Counted from the first letter of the stretch, positions 1-7,910 are shown. The stretch: 16,415 bases of DNA from JAAYDY01 sp964500225 (GCA_964500225.1 CAZCOA010000053.1:1-16415), one strand, 5' to 3'. Numbers and translations: made by a program. Notes: generated from the letters alone by a model not told the origin.

Positions 1-691
1 ACCAGATCACCGAGATCGCCCCGCGAGCACCCGCCTCCCCTGCCGCAATCGTGCCCTGAATCTCGTCGGCGCTGATGGTGCCGATGCTGCCGCCGGCACG
101 AGTCTGGACGCTGCCGAGGATGTCGTCGTTCACGCCGAGCGTGCCGATCTGGTCGGCCGTGATCTGTCCCCCCACGGCAATGTCGTCGGCAATGTCCACG
201 GTCGTGATGTTGCCGTGAACGTTGAGGTTGCCGGACCAACTGCCCGTGACCATGCGAAGCGTGGTCAGGTGCCCCTCAACGGCTTCAGTGCCGATGGAAA
301 CCGTCGCACTGGACGCGTTGCTCCGGATCATGCCCAAGGTGCCCGCCTTGCCAACCGACGTGTCCATCCCCTCGGTCACGTCCACGCCCAACTCGGCGGT
401 GAAACTGGTCACACCGCCGCCGGTCTGAATCTTGCCCATGGTGATGGCGGAGGAGTCGAAGCTGGTACCGTTCTGGAGAATCGTCACGGTGTCGATCGTA
501 TCGTTGACACCGGGATCCTCGATGCCGTCGATGTCGATCTGCCCGGCCTCGACGTAGATGCGCTGAAGGTCGCCGTCGGCGTCGAGGTACCGGAAATATT
601 CACCGGCGGAGACAATGATGCCGAGCACGATGCGTTGCTCGAGCGGCTCAATGTGAAGTTGTCTAGGTCGGTCAGACACAGGCCCCGCCAT
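1..691 (-). CDS. Partial repeat-rich surface/exported protein with LEQR-type N-terminal motif
   Basis: This is the N-terminal 230 residues of a larger protein that continues past the left edge. The frame is open from an ATG at 691, with an in-frame TGA 2 codons upstream (695-697), so the start cannot lie much further out; TTGAGGG sits directly before the ATG, an unusually close ribosome binding site. No classical Sec signal is visible. Residues 15-23 read EPLEQRIVL, resembling the LEPR/LEQR-xLL motif at the N-terminus of many planctomycetal surface proteins. Residues 31-42 (EYFRYLDADGDL) resemble the aromatic/DADGD module of such proteins. From about residue 110 the chain is rich in G-x-I/L-x-T/S-I/V steps (for example IGTLGVNDDILGS and GSIGTISADEIQGT), as expected of a parallel beta-solenoid. 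It lies downstream of, and on the same strand as, the M50/HlyD export pair and could be its substrate (inference). The exact function is unknown. Confidence 0.75.
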   Translation of the reverse strand, partial: MAGPVSDRPRQLHIEPLEQRIVLGIIVSAGEYFRYLDADGDLQRIYVEAGQIDIDGIEDPGVNDTIDTVTILQNGTSFDSSAITMGKIQTGGGVTSFTAELGVDVTEGMDTSVGKAGTLGMIRSNASSATVSIGTEAVEGHLTTLRMVTGSWSGNLNVHGNITTVDIADDIAVGGQITADQIGTLGVNDDILGSVQTRAGGSIGTISADEIQGTIAAGEAGARGAISVIW

Positions 692-1148
692 CCCTCAAGG
701 CAGTTGCTTCGCGCCGCCGTTGCCCCGTGCGAGCGGAGACCGGCGCGAACCATCTCGGCAGTCCATAGCTGTTTTATCGGCGGAACGGCACATTATGGTG
801 AGTTCAGCCCCTTATGGCGCATGGACTTAAGTTGCTTCCACGAGGCCATTGCCGACATGGCTGCATCATGCCCGGAAAATACCCCCAAAGCGCCGCAACC
901 TATTCTCAGAACACAGCTTATGCGACACTCATCACGGGGACGGTCCATCGTCGGCCACGCGGCCCTGCGACGGCCCTCTCAGCGCTGAAAACCCTCCCCA
1001 CGGCCCCGGACGATACTGATACTGCCGTTTGAGGCCATGGGCCGGCAGGAACCGGACCTCAGACTGCCTCCGGACCCATAACACAGAAAATAGTTTTTTT
1101 TATTGGAGCAACAGAAGGTCGGCCCGTCGTGATGCGGTCGCACAAGGG
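692..1148. other. Non-coding interval between the M50 gene and the surface protein gene
   Basis: About 460 bases without a convincing gene on either strand; short open frames here have no recognisable product or ribosome binding site. It presumably holds the promoter and leader of the minus-strand surface protein, but I could not identify a good -35/-10 pair. It contains an A8 tract on the minus strand (plus-strand T run near 1094-1101) and one imperfect hairpin, listed separately. Confidence 0.5.
1038..1078 (-). terminator. Imperfect hairpin downstream of the M50 gene, possible terminator
   Basis: The arms TGGG-t-CCGG and CCGG-CCCA can pair with a one-base bulge, and a shorter CAG/CTG pairing lies inside, giving a hairpin of about 41 bases. 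No T tract follows it on the minus strand, so it is not a canonical intrinsic terminator. A second perfect 7-bp hairpin (GGGCGTC/GACGCCC, 1149-1167) overlaps the M50 stop codon. Either could help end transcription of the export operon. Weak call. Confidence 0.3.
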
Positions 1149-1153
1149 GGGCG

Positions 1154-3325
1154 TCACGAGGACGCCCATTTCAGGAGCAGGTCGAGGCTGAGTTCGTCGG
1201 CGACAGTTCGCCACAGGTATCGGCCGAGCGACGTGCGGCCCAGGTAAATGCGGGCCTTGCCGCTCATGCCGTCGCGAAGCATAGCCTGGCCGTCGGCCAG
1301 TTGCAGTTCGGCGCGGTAGGTCGTCTCGGCCGCCGTCCAGCCGTCGGCGCCGGGACGCACCGCCACATCGCCCTCGTACAATGTCGTCAGCACCGCCGGG
1401 GTGGCGGCACTGGCCACGCGGCTGCTGTCGCTGACGCGACCGTTGAACGCGAGATCGGGCCAGGCACGCACCTTCAGTTCTGCCGGCGCCCCCACCGCCA
1501 CGCGCTCCGCCTGCTTCTGGCCAAGCTGGACCGTCACCTTGAAGCGGCCGGGACGGACGACTCGCAACAGCGTCGCCCCCTGATCCACCCATAGGCCGAG
1601 CAGGCGGTCGAGATCGTCGGTAGTAACCACACCGTCGCCGGGTGCCGCGACGGTCAACTGGGCGACACGGCGGCGGGCGTGTTCGACCAGGTCGCAAAGC
1701 TGGTCGAGTTGGGTCCGAAGCTGTCCTGCGGTCACCAGGTCGCCGTCGGCCTGGGCACGGTCGGCCAGAACGCGGTGGACCGCCGTCTCGGCCTCGGCGG
1801 CGCGCAGGTCGGCCGCCAGATGTTCGTTGACCAGACGCACCAGTGGCTGGCCTTTGGTCACGCGCTGGCCGGGCCGCACCAGGACGGCCTCCACGAAACC
1901 CGGCTGCTCGGCGCGAACGTCGTAGGGGTCGTCGGACTGAACGACGCACGTGCGGCTCAGGGTCTCGGTGAACTCGACGTTGGCGGCCGTGACCCCGACA
2001 AGAACCAGCCCTCCGGCAACGGCCACCGCCCGCACAAACCGCCACGGACTGCCGCTCTGGCGGACGAGCCGCCCCAGGAGGGCTCCGAACCGCCATAGCG
2101 GCACCCCAAGCTGCACAATCACCCCCAGGACAATCAACGCGCCGGCCAGAGCCTGAAGTTCGTAGGCTTCGAGCTTGCGGTAGATCATCCCAAGAATGGC
2201 ATACAGGATGAACCAGCCGTAGAGGTAAGCGGCAACGCCGTACAGCAGAATGAAACCGCGTCGGCGGTCGGGACGGTCGAAGTCGGGCACGTCGTCGCCG
2301 AGCACCAGCCTCCGGATCACGGCGACCAGGTAGCGCCGGGCTCGCAGCCGCAGGTTCGGCGTCTCGATGGCGTCGCTGAGCAGGTAGTAGCCGTCGTACC
2401 GCAGGAGCGGGTTGCCGTTGAACAGGAGCGTTGAAACGCCGGCGACGATCATCAGGCTGAAAGCCGCCTGGTGGATCGCACCGTCGCGCGTGGCGACGAA
2501 CACGATTGCTGCCGCGGCGGCCAGGACCAGTTCGGCAGCGATGCCGGCGGCCGTTACGGCCAGGCGGCTGCGGCGCGACGGGAACATCCAGGCGTCCGAC
2601 ACGTCGCAATAGAGGCACGGCGTGAAGACGATCAGCACCAGTCCCATCTCCGGCACGCGGCCTCCGAAATGTTTGCACACACAGGCATGGGCCAGTTCGT
2701 GGACAATCTTCACGCCGACCATGGCAAGCAGCAGCCACGCCAGCCCGCGCGCCGATAGGAACTCGGCCCGCGGCTCGATGAACCGCGTCCAGTGCCACAA
2801 GACCAGCACTGCGGCGGCCAGGACCAGCGACGCCATCAGTGCCATGGGCCACGGGCGGCCGAGAAAGGCCACTTTGCCGTGAAGCGCCGTGATAAGCCGG
2901 TCTGGATTCAAAAGCGGAATGCGGATGTAGAAAATCTGCCAGAAGAGGTTCACCAGGCGCAGTCCCCCGCCCTGCGGCCGCAAGGCCACCAGGCGGTCGA
3001 GGTCGCCGCGGCCGCTGAGTCGCAGCATCCCGGCCAGGGCCAGACGCCGGGCAAAGCGCACAATCTCGTCCACGGTGAGATTCGCCTCGGGATATTGTTG
3101 GACAGCCCGTGCGTGGACCTCGGCGGCCGTGCGATGCCCGTCCATCAGCATGGCGACGAACCATTCCACGGCGTCGAGCCGGAAATGGCGGCTGCTCAGG
3201 GGATCCTTGAGAATATATTCGGTGCGGCCGTCGGCCTCGCGACGGGCGACATCGATGTCGCTGCGCAGCGGCGGCAAGGGCACCGGCGGTTGGGACGAGG
3301 TTGCGCGGAAGGCAGCGTCGGTCAT
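1154..3325 (-). CDS. M50 (site-2 protease-like) membrane protein fused to an HlyD/biotinyl-lipoyl domain
   Basis: A 723-residue multipass membrane protein. Residues ~20-100 form a soluble PqqD-like region (TEYILKDPLSSRHFRLD). About eight membrane segments follow between residues 155 and 450. HELAH at 209-213 is the zinc HExxH motif and NPLLRYDGYYLLSD from 305 supplies the second conserved motif, with D311 as likely third ligand. Four cysteines (CVC near 215, PCLYC near 237-240) lie close to the active site. After the last membrane segment, residues ~464-500 form a biotinyl-lipoyl/HlyD domain (GFVEAVLVRPGQRVTKGQPL), then helical and barrel regions. Planctomycetes commonly pair this architecture with a GAF-HlyD protein, as here: the upstream gene ends 11 bases before this ATG. 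An earlier start at 3382 would overlap that gene and adds a poor N-terminus; the chosen ATG lacks a clear ribosome binding site, suggesting coupling. Likely inner-membrane component of an export or processing system; the substrate is unknown. Confidence 0.85.
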   Translation of the reverse strand: MTDAAFRATSSQPPVPLPPLRSDIDVARREADGRTEYILKDPLSSRHFRLDAVEWFVAMLMDGHRTAAEVHARAVQQYPEANLTVDEIVRFARRLALAGMLRLSGRGDLDRLVALRPQGGGLRLVNLFWQIFYIRIPLLNPDRLITALHGKVAFLGRPWPMALMASLVLAAAVLVLWHWTRFIEPRAEFLSARGLAWLLLAMVGVKIVHELAHACVCKHFGGRVPEMGLVLIVFTPCLYCDVSDAWMFPSRRSRLAVTAAGIAAELVLAAAAAIVFVATRDGAIHQAAFSLMIVAGVSTLLFNGNPLLRYDGYYLLSDAIETPNLRLRARRYLVAVIRRLVLGDDVPDFDRPDRRRGFILLYGVAAYLYGWFILYAILGMIYRKLEAYELQALAGALIVLGVIVQLGVPLWRFGALLGRLVRQSGSPWRFVRAVAVAGGLVLVGVTAANVEFTETLSRTCVVQSDDPYDVRAEQPGFVEAVLVRPGQRVTKGQPLVRLVNEHLAADLRAAEAETAVHRVLADRAQADGDLVTAGQLRTQLDQLCDLVEHARRRVAQLTVAAPGDGVVTTDDLDRLLGLWVDQGATLLRVVRPGRFKVTVQLGQKQAERVAVGAPAELKVRAWPDLAFNGRVSDSSRVASAATPAVLTTLYEGDVAVRPGADGWTAAETTYRAELQLADGQAMLRDGMSGKARIYLGRTSLGRYLWRTVADELSLDLLLKWASS

Positions 3326-3336
3326 CGTGTCAGTCG

Positions 3337-5262
3337 CTAAAACATCATCAGACGCAAGCGGTCGATCAGCGGCCCGAGCCACGCGGCCAGAACCGAACGC
3401 CGCGGGCCGGCGATGCGGGCCTTGCCTTCGTATCCGACGCGAAGGTCGGCGTCGGCGGCGCAGGCCGGATCGATCCGAGCCCGCACCAGGAACACGTTGC
3501 CGCGACCGGCCACGCGGGCGACCTGCGAGATGTCGTCCACCGACAGGATCCGGGCGGACAGCGTTCTGTCGGGCCGCGACGCCAGAACGAAATTCACGGC
3601 AAGCCCCTCGGGTCCGGCCTCGGCCAGGGCCTGCTGAAGCGACGGCAGGCTGGACTCGGGCGCCTCGACGGTCACGTCCCAGGCGTCCAGCGCCGCCACG
3701 TTCAGAATGGCTTCGCCGCGCTGCGGCACGCGGCCCACATGCGACTGGGGATCGGGTGTCACCACGGTCCCGGCGATCGGGCTGCGCAGAACGAGGGCGT
3801 CGATGCGGCTACGAAGGTGAGCCACCTCGCCGGCGGCCTTGTCGGCTCGGATCATGGCGATCTGCGCGCCGGACGGGTCGCCGGCGGCCTCGCGGCTCTG
3901 GGCCTCGGCCTGCCACTTGTCCACGTCGCGCCGGGCCACGGCCAGTTGTGTTTCCAAGGCCGGATTCTCGAGCCGCACCACGGGGTCGCCGGCCTTTACG
4001 CGCCAGCCCTCGTGAACCAGCACCTCCACAATGCGGCCTTCCTCGTGGGCAACGACCACCGCCCGCGTCACGGGCCGCACGGTGCATCGCCCCTCGATGT
4101 CGGTCCGAATCGGTATCACGGCGGCCGCGACCAGCGCTGCGGCCACGGCGACCGCCGGAAGATGTCCGCGGCGGCCACGAGGACGAAGCCACGCCAGGAG
4201 CCGGACCGTGCGCCGCAGAGGCATCGACTCCTGCCGTCGCAGCCGGTCCAGGGCCGGACCACATTGGCGGACCAGGGACTCCAACGCGGCCAGGTCCTCG
4301 TCGGTCGGCCGCCCGTCGCCGGCCGGATATTCTGCGGCCACTACGCCGACGACCCGGTCGCGGACCTTAAGCGGCATCATCACAGCCAGATCGTACTTGA
4401 CGTTCATGAAGTATCGGCGGCAGACCTGCGACGCGTCCTGCCCCGGCGCCGGCCGCCGGAATGCTCTGGCATCGCGGGCCGTCACGGCCGCGCGAGCCAG
4501 GTCCTCTACGGCCTGAAGCGTCTCGCTGCGGCGATCGACGCTCGACTGGCCGCTGACGGCTACGGCGCGGCACTGGTCGCCCTCGCAAACCAACAGCGTC
4601 AGGCGGTCGGCGGCCACCAGGTCGCGGCCCAGGTTCACCAGCGACAGCCCCAGTTCGTCCGACGATTCGGCCGCCCCGACGCGTTCGGTCACCAGAAGGA
4701 GATTCTCCAGCCGCTGCCGCTCCCGGACCACCGATTCCAGGTGCCGCGACTCGAGATAGCTCTCGGCGTGCTGGACGACGGCGATCAGAAACTCCATGAA
4801 ACCGCGATAACCTTTTGGATCCCGCCCCGGCCGTTGCCACACCTGCACCACGCCAACGACCTTGTCGTCGTGACGGATCGGCACATAGAAGAACGGCATG
4901 GGCGTGTGGTTGGGAATGCCTGCGGCACCCTGATCGTCCAGCCAGTCTGGCCCCATCGGGGCAATGATGAGGCTGCGGCCGTGTTCGGCGACCCAGCGGA
5001 GAGCGGCCCGAATGGCGTCGCGCTGCCCGGAATGGTCCGAAAAGCGGCTTGAGTCCAGGTCCACGTCGGCCACAAGGTTGAAGCGGCCCTGGCGTCCGAT
5101 CCAGACCGCGCCGCCCATGGCGTCAATGGCCCTCACGGCCCGCTGAATGAAGCCGGCAAAGAACGCTTGACGCGGAATGTCCGTCGTCGCCAACTGGGCG
5201 ATCTCGTGGACCAGGCCGCGAATGGCGTCGGCGGTCCGGCGGACCTGGGCATCCGTACTCAT
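3337..5262 (-). CDS. GAF-GAF-TM-HlyD membrane fusion adaptor protein
   Basis: A 641-residue protein. Two GAF-like sensory domains (about residues 35-160 and 185-330) are joined by a helical segment rich in E and R. A single membrane helix (about 367-386, LPAVAVAAALVAAAVIPI) follows, then an HlyD-type region: a biotinyl-lipoyl half motif (about 400-435, GRIVEVLVHEGWRVKAGDPV), a helical hairpin, the second lipoyl half (LRSPIAGTVVTP) and a beta-barrel. The GAF domains should lie in the cytoplasm and the adaptor part outside the inner membrane. ATG 5262 is preferred to the upstream frame start at 5307 because AGGGG lies 6 bases before it. The gene is first in an operon with the M50-HlyD gene. The fused sensor domains suggest that export is gated by a cytoplasmic ligand (inference). 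No TolC-like or ABC transporter gene is visible in the window. Confidence 0.85.
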   Translation of the reverse strand: MSTDAQVRRTADAIRGLVHEIAQLATTDIPRQAFFAGFIQRAVRAIDAMGGAVWIGRQGRFNLVADVDLDSSRFSDHSGQRDAIRAALRWVAEHGRSLIIAPMGPDWLDDQGAAGIPNHTPMPFFYVPIRHDDKVVGVVQVWQRPGRDPKGYRGFMEFLIAVVQHAESYLESRHLESVVRERQRLENLLLVTERVGAAESSDELGLSLVNLGRDLVAADRLTLLVCEGDQCRAVAVSGQSSVDRRSETLQAVEDLARAAVTARDARAFRRPAPGQDASQVCRRYFMNVKYDLAVMMPLKVRDRVVGVVAAEYPAGDGRPTDEDLAALESLVRQCGPALDRLRRQESMPLRRTVRLLAWLRPRGRRGHLPAVAVAAALVAAAVIPIRTDIEGRCTVRPVTRAVVVAHEEGRIVEVLVHEGWRVKAGDPVVRLENPALETQLAVARRDVDKWQAEAQSREAAGDPSGAQIAMIRADKAAGEVAHLRSRIDALVLRSPIAGTVVTPDPQSHVGRVPQRGEAILNVAALDAWDVTVEAPESSLPSLQQALAEAGPEGLAVNFVLASRPDRTLSARILSVDDISQVARVAGRGNVFLVRARIDPACAADADLRVGYEGKARIAGPRRSVLAAWLGPLIDRLRLMMF

Positions 5263-5449
5263 GAGCGGCCCCTGACAAGGCGATGAAACGCCGGGGCCGG
5301 CGCGCACCGGGCGCGCACGGCGAATCCTCTGGTTTGCGCTTCATTGGCTGTATCGACCGACGGATTGCGCCAAATCGAGGAAATCCTGCGTTCCCATCGC
5401 ATGGCGGCACGCCGCCCCAAGACCCCGGCATTTTTGCCAGGACTTGGCC

Positions 5450-5478
5450 TTGACCGCGGTGCGGCCCCTGCGAATACT
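5450..5478 (+). promoter_or_regulatory. Sigma70-like promoter of the Cys-rich protein gene
   Basis: TTGACC (5450-5455), a 17-base spacer and AATACT (5473-5478): 5/6 and 4/6 matches to consensus at ideal spacing. Transcription would start near 5485, giving a leader of about 79 bases with a small GGACC/GGTCC hairpin. The rest of the divergent interval 5263-5563 shows no gene, and no clear promoter for the minus-strand adaptor gene was found. Confidence 0.55.
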
Positions 5479-5563
5479 TGACGAAGCCCCTGAGAGGACC
5501 ACGACCCCGGTCCCCTGGGGCTTGTGAATCGCGCCGTTTAATATCTTTCCAAGGAGTATCGCC

Positions 5564-5908
5564 ATGAAAACCGTTCTATCGTTTATCGCCCTGGTGGCGA
5601 TTCTAGCCATCGCAGGCGTCTTCGTGGCCGCCTATGCAGAGCGCACCGACGATCAGACGACCCCGGCGGCCCGCTCCTCCTGTGCCGTCAAGGCCTCGTA
5701 CCCCGCGCCCGAGACCAACACCGCCCCCGAAGCCGGATGCCACCGCATGAAGGCCGAGGGGGGCCCGATGATGGCCAAGGGCTGCTGCCAGATGGACGAG
5801 ACCGCGTGCGGCAAGGTGTGCGGCGAGGCATGCGCCACATGTGGCAAGACCAAGGAGTCGTGCACGACGTGCTGCGCCGGCAAGTGCGCCGCGTGCTGCA
5901 AGATGTGA
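5564..5908 (+). CDS. Small secreted cysteine-rich protein, putative metal-binding
   Basis: A 114-residue protein with a strong ribosome binding site (AAGGAG 7-8 bases before the ATG). Residues 1-25 are a Sec signal peptide: K2, a hydrophobic core LSFIALVAILAIAGVFVAA, and a predicted cleavage after AYA. The mature part of about 89 residues has 14 cysteines, clustered at the C-terminus in CC, CxxxC, CxxC and CxxCC patterns (for example ACGKVCGEACATCGK and SCTTCCAGKCAACCKM), with one His and several Met. That composition resembles metal-binding metallothionein-like or copper-binding peptides, or a disulfide-rich envelope protein; I recognise no named family. It is transcribed away from the export pair, from its own predicted promoter. 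Reality of the gene is well supported by signal peptide and ribosome binding site; the metal-binding role is inference. Confidence 0.8.
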   Translation: MKTVLSFIALVAILAIAGVFVAAYAERTDDQTTPAARSSCAVKASYPAPETNTAPEAGCHRMKAEGGPMMAKGCCQMDETACGKVCGEACATCGKTKESCTTCCAGKCAACCKM

Positions 5909-5980
5909 CGTTGCGGCCGCCCAAGACACGCCGGCGGCTCGCGGGCTTTTGCCGGCCCTCGGCTCGACGCGAGGCGTTGG

Positions 5981-6020
5981 CTGACGCACATCGCCTTGCG
6001 GCATGGGCGGTGTGCGTCAG
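5981..6020. terminator. Long hairpin between convergent genes
   Basis: CTGACGCACA and TGTGCGTCAG form a perfect 10-bp stem, extended by TCGCC/GGCGG with one G-U pair to 15 bp around a loop of about 10 bases. It sits between the convergent Cys-rich and STAS genes and overlaps the STAS stop codon. No T tract follows on either strand, so a bidirectional, factor-assisted terminator or 3'-end stabiliser is likely rather than a canonical intrinsic terminator. Confidence 0.5.
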
Positions 6021-6352
6021 AACGCCGCGATGGCCTCATTGACGTTCTTGTAGAGGTCGAAGATTCGGTCCAGGTGTGCAAACCGCAGGATTTCGGTGAC
6101 GTTGGTATGCAGGCCGGCAAACTTCAGTGACGCGCCGTTCTTCTTGAATCGGGCGTGAACACGGACCAGCGTCCCCAGCGCCACGCTGCTGATGTACGTC
6201 AGTCGGCTGAAATCCAGAACCACTTTCCGCTCGCCCGCCTTGAGAATGCGGTCCATCTCCGCCACGAACTGGTCGTGGGTCGTGTGGTCCAGTCCGCCGT
6301 CGATGGACCAGACGTGTATGTCGCCAACCTGCTTGCGTTCGATGATCTGCAT
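6017..6352 (-). CDS. Stand-alone STAS-domain protein (anti-sigma factor antagonist-like)
   Basis: A 111-residue protein that is a STAS domain and nothing more. The family pattern is clear: MQIIERKQVGDIHVWSIDG at the N-terminus, KVVLDFSRLTYISSVALGTL at 43-62, then helices with GASLKFAGL. The usual phosphoacceptor Ser follows an Asp/Ser in (D/S)S; here residues 55-56 are SS, so S56 is the likely phosphorylation site, though the Gly normally following is replaced (VALG). Such proteins bind anti-sigma kinases (SpoIIAB/RsbW-like) or act in partner-switching signalling. No kinase or phosphatase partner is next to it. ATG 6352 is chosen because homology starts there; a GAGGG lies 12 bases upstream. 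An upstream in-frame start at 6427 only adds unlike sequence. Confidence 0.85.
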   Translation of the reverse strand: MQIIERKQVGDIHVWSIDGGLDHTTHDQFVAEMDRILKAGERKVVLDFSRLTYISSVALGTLVRVHARFKKNGASLKFAGLHTNVTEILRFAHLDRIFDLYKNVNEAIAAF

Positions 6353-6440
6353 GGAAGCCGTAGTCCCTCGTCCGCCAGGCCCATAGATGGGGCGGGCCCA
6401 TCGTAGCGGCCGACGCCAACCTGTCAACGGTTTTCACTGC

Positions 6441-7757
6441 TCACGGCTCGGCCAGCAGCGGCGCCAGCACGTCCTCGGCCCGCACCCTCTCGCCGTCCGC
6501 GTAACCGCGCGGCGGATCGTCCACCACGAGGACGCCCGTCGGGTCGTCGGCTCCGGTGCGACCATGGCTGCCGCGCACCAGCGACGCGTCGAGAGGAATG
6601 CGGCGCGTCGTTCGGTCCACGAACAACTCCACCGGATCGTAGCCCGGCTTGGCGTGAATGTCCACGGTGCGTGCGAAATCCGGCGCTGCGGCATCGTCGA
6701 ACCACCAGTAGTACGAGAACCACGCATCGGGCTCGGCCACGCAGACAAGGTCGCCGCTGCGCGGGTGCGCGATGCCTCGGGCGGCCTGGGCCGCAGCGTC
6801 GAGCACCTCGGCCACGCCGTCGACGCCCAGCAGGATGTCGCGCACGGTCTCGGTCGCCACGGCTGTGCACCCCCATGCCCCCGGCCGCACGTACACATGG
6901 GCCGCCTGGTGATCGACCATGGCGAAGGCGGCCGAAGCGACAAGGTCCAGATACTCCCGGCCGGCCACCTCGCGAACCGCCACAAGCCCGGCCTCGCGCA
7001 GCACACGGTTGAGCGCCACCGGCCGCGACACCGGCGACAGGCCGTACTCGCTGACGACCGCGACGCGGGCTCCGTCGTCGCGGGCCATATCGGCCAGGTC
7101 GCCGACCAGGGCATCGAGCTGCCGCAAGTCCTCAGCCAGCGCCTCGGGCGCCGGGCCGAGACGTTGCGTGTTGTAGTCCAGGTGCGGCAGATACGTCAAA
7201 CACAGGTCCGGGCGCTGCGAGTGCCACACATGCTGCGTGGCATCGGCGATCCAGCGACTGGAGGCGATGCCGGCCATGGGGCCCCAGTAGTGGTGCAGCG
7301 GAAACTCGCCCAGGCGGTCGCGCAGTTCGGCGTAGAGGCCTGCCGGACGCCCGTAGCAGTCGATAACCAAGCCCGACTCGCCGTGAAGCGGCTTGGGCGT
7401 GAGCATGCAGTCCACGTCAGCGCCAAGAGCGTTCTGCCAGAAGAGCATGGCGACTCGCGGTCGCTGGGTCTGTCGGGTCCACTGCGGCGGCGACTGGACG
7501 AGCGAAGCCGGCTGTTCCCAGAATCGCACCTCGGCCAGGTCGCGCAGGAACAGCCCATTGGCCACAATGCCGTGGCCCGACGGCGGCCGCCCGGTGACGA
7601 TCGAGGCCTGGACCGAGCAGGTGACGGCGGGGAAGCTGGGCATCAGCCGCATCGCCCGGCCCTTGGCGGCCAAGCGGCACAGATGCGGCGTCACGGCCGG
7701 GTCGGCCAGGTATGCCGGCGACAGTGCGGCGCAGTTGATTACGAGCGTGCGTTTCAT
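6441..7757 (-). CDS. Nucleotide pyrophosphatase/alkaline phosphatase superfamily protein (ebo-like subfamily)
   Basis: A 438-residue protein without a signal peptide. Superfamily features are MPSFPAVTCSVQASIVTG with the nucleophile-position T46, the segment SGHGIVANG, YLPHLDYNTQRLGP with D194 and the conserved GP, SEYG at 236-239, and DIHAKPGYDP with H368. I recall bacterial relatives annotated as alkaline phosphatase family or nucleotide pyrophosphatase, some near ebo gene clusters; no ebo genes are visible here. Several expected metal ligands differ: the first Asp is N8/C9, the His of DxxGHxxGP is Q198, and the DHG motif is SEYG. Substrate is therefore unclear. The frame remains open upstream through the tRNA, which is fortuitous; ATG 7757 fits the family N-terminus but has only a weak ribosome binding site. 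An intrinsic terminator ends 17 bases before the start codon. Confidence 0.82.
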   Translation of the reverse strand: MKRTLVINCAALSPAYLADPAVTPHLCRLAAKGRAMRLMPSFPAVTCSVQASIVTGRPPSGHGIVANGLFLRDLAEVRFWEQPASLVQSPPQWTRQTQRPRVAMLFWQNALGADVDCMLTPKPLHGESGLVIDCYGRPAGLYAELRDRLGEFPLHHYWGPMAGIASSRWIADATQHVWHSQRPDLCLTYLPHLDYNTQRLGPAPEALAEDLRQLDALVGDLADMARDDGARVAVVSEYGLSPVSRPVALNRVLREAGLVAVREVAGREYLDLVASAAFAMVDHQAAHVYVRPGAWGCTAVATETVRDILLGVDGVAEVLDAAAQAARGIAHPRSGDLVCVAEPDAWFSYYWWFDDAAAPDFARTVDIHAKPGYDPVELFVDRTTRRIPLDASLVRGSHGRTGADDPTGVLVVDDPPRGYADGERVRAEDVLAPLLAEP

Positions 7758-7773
7758 GATGTTGCGCGTCCCG

Positions 7774-7814
7774 AGAAAAAAGAACTCGCCCTTCAGGAGC
7801 TTCTGACGGCGAGT
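7774..7814 (-). terminator. Intrinsic terminator after tRNA-Ala
   Basis: On the minus strand ACTCGCC pairs perfectly with GGCGAGT, with an inner TCAG/CTGA pairing, followed by TC and a run of six T. It lies 20 bases past the tRNA CCA end and should end the tRNA transcript before the downstream phosphatase-superfamily gene. Confidence 0.8.
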
Positions 7815-7834
7815 CGGACGAACGAGGGAAAAAA

Positions 7835-7910
<76 letters not shown>

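Noticed and set aside
1029..1100. Possible tRNA remnant (antisense reading GRNRTSD resembles that of tRNA genes)
   Set aside because: No 5' acceptor, D arm or canonical T loop could be found; the segment is better described as an imperfect hairpin.
1059..3164. Long minus-strand open frame (701 codons) overlapping the M50-HlyD gene
   Set aside because: Its product is Arg/Gly/Pro-rich with no domain, as expected of an alternative frame in GC-rich DNA; the other frame has clear motifs and membrane helices.
3075..5052. Two long plus-strand frames (431 and 583 codons) opposite the export pair
   Set aside because: They are antisense to well-supported genes and have no recognisable motifs or ribosome binding sites.
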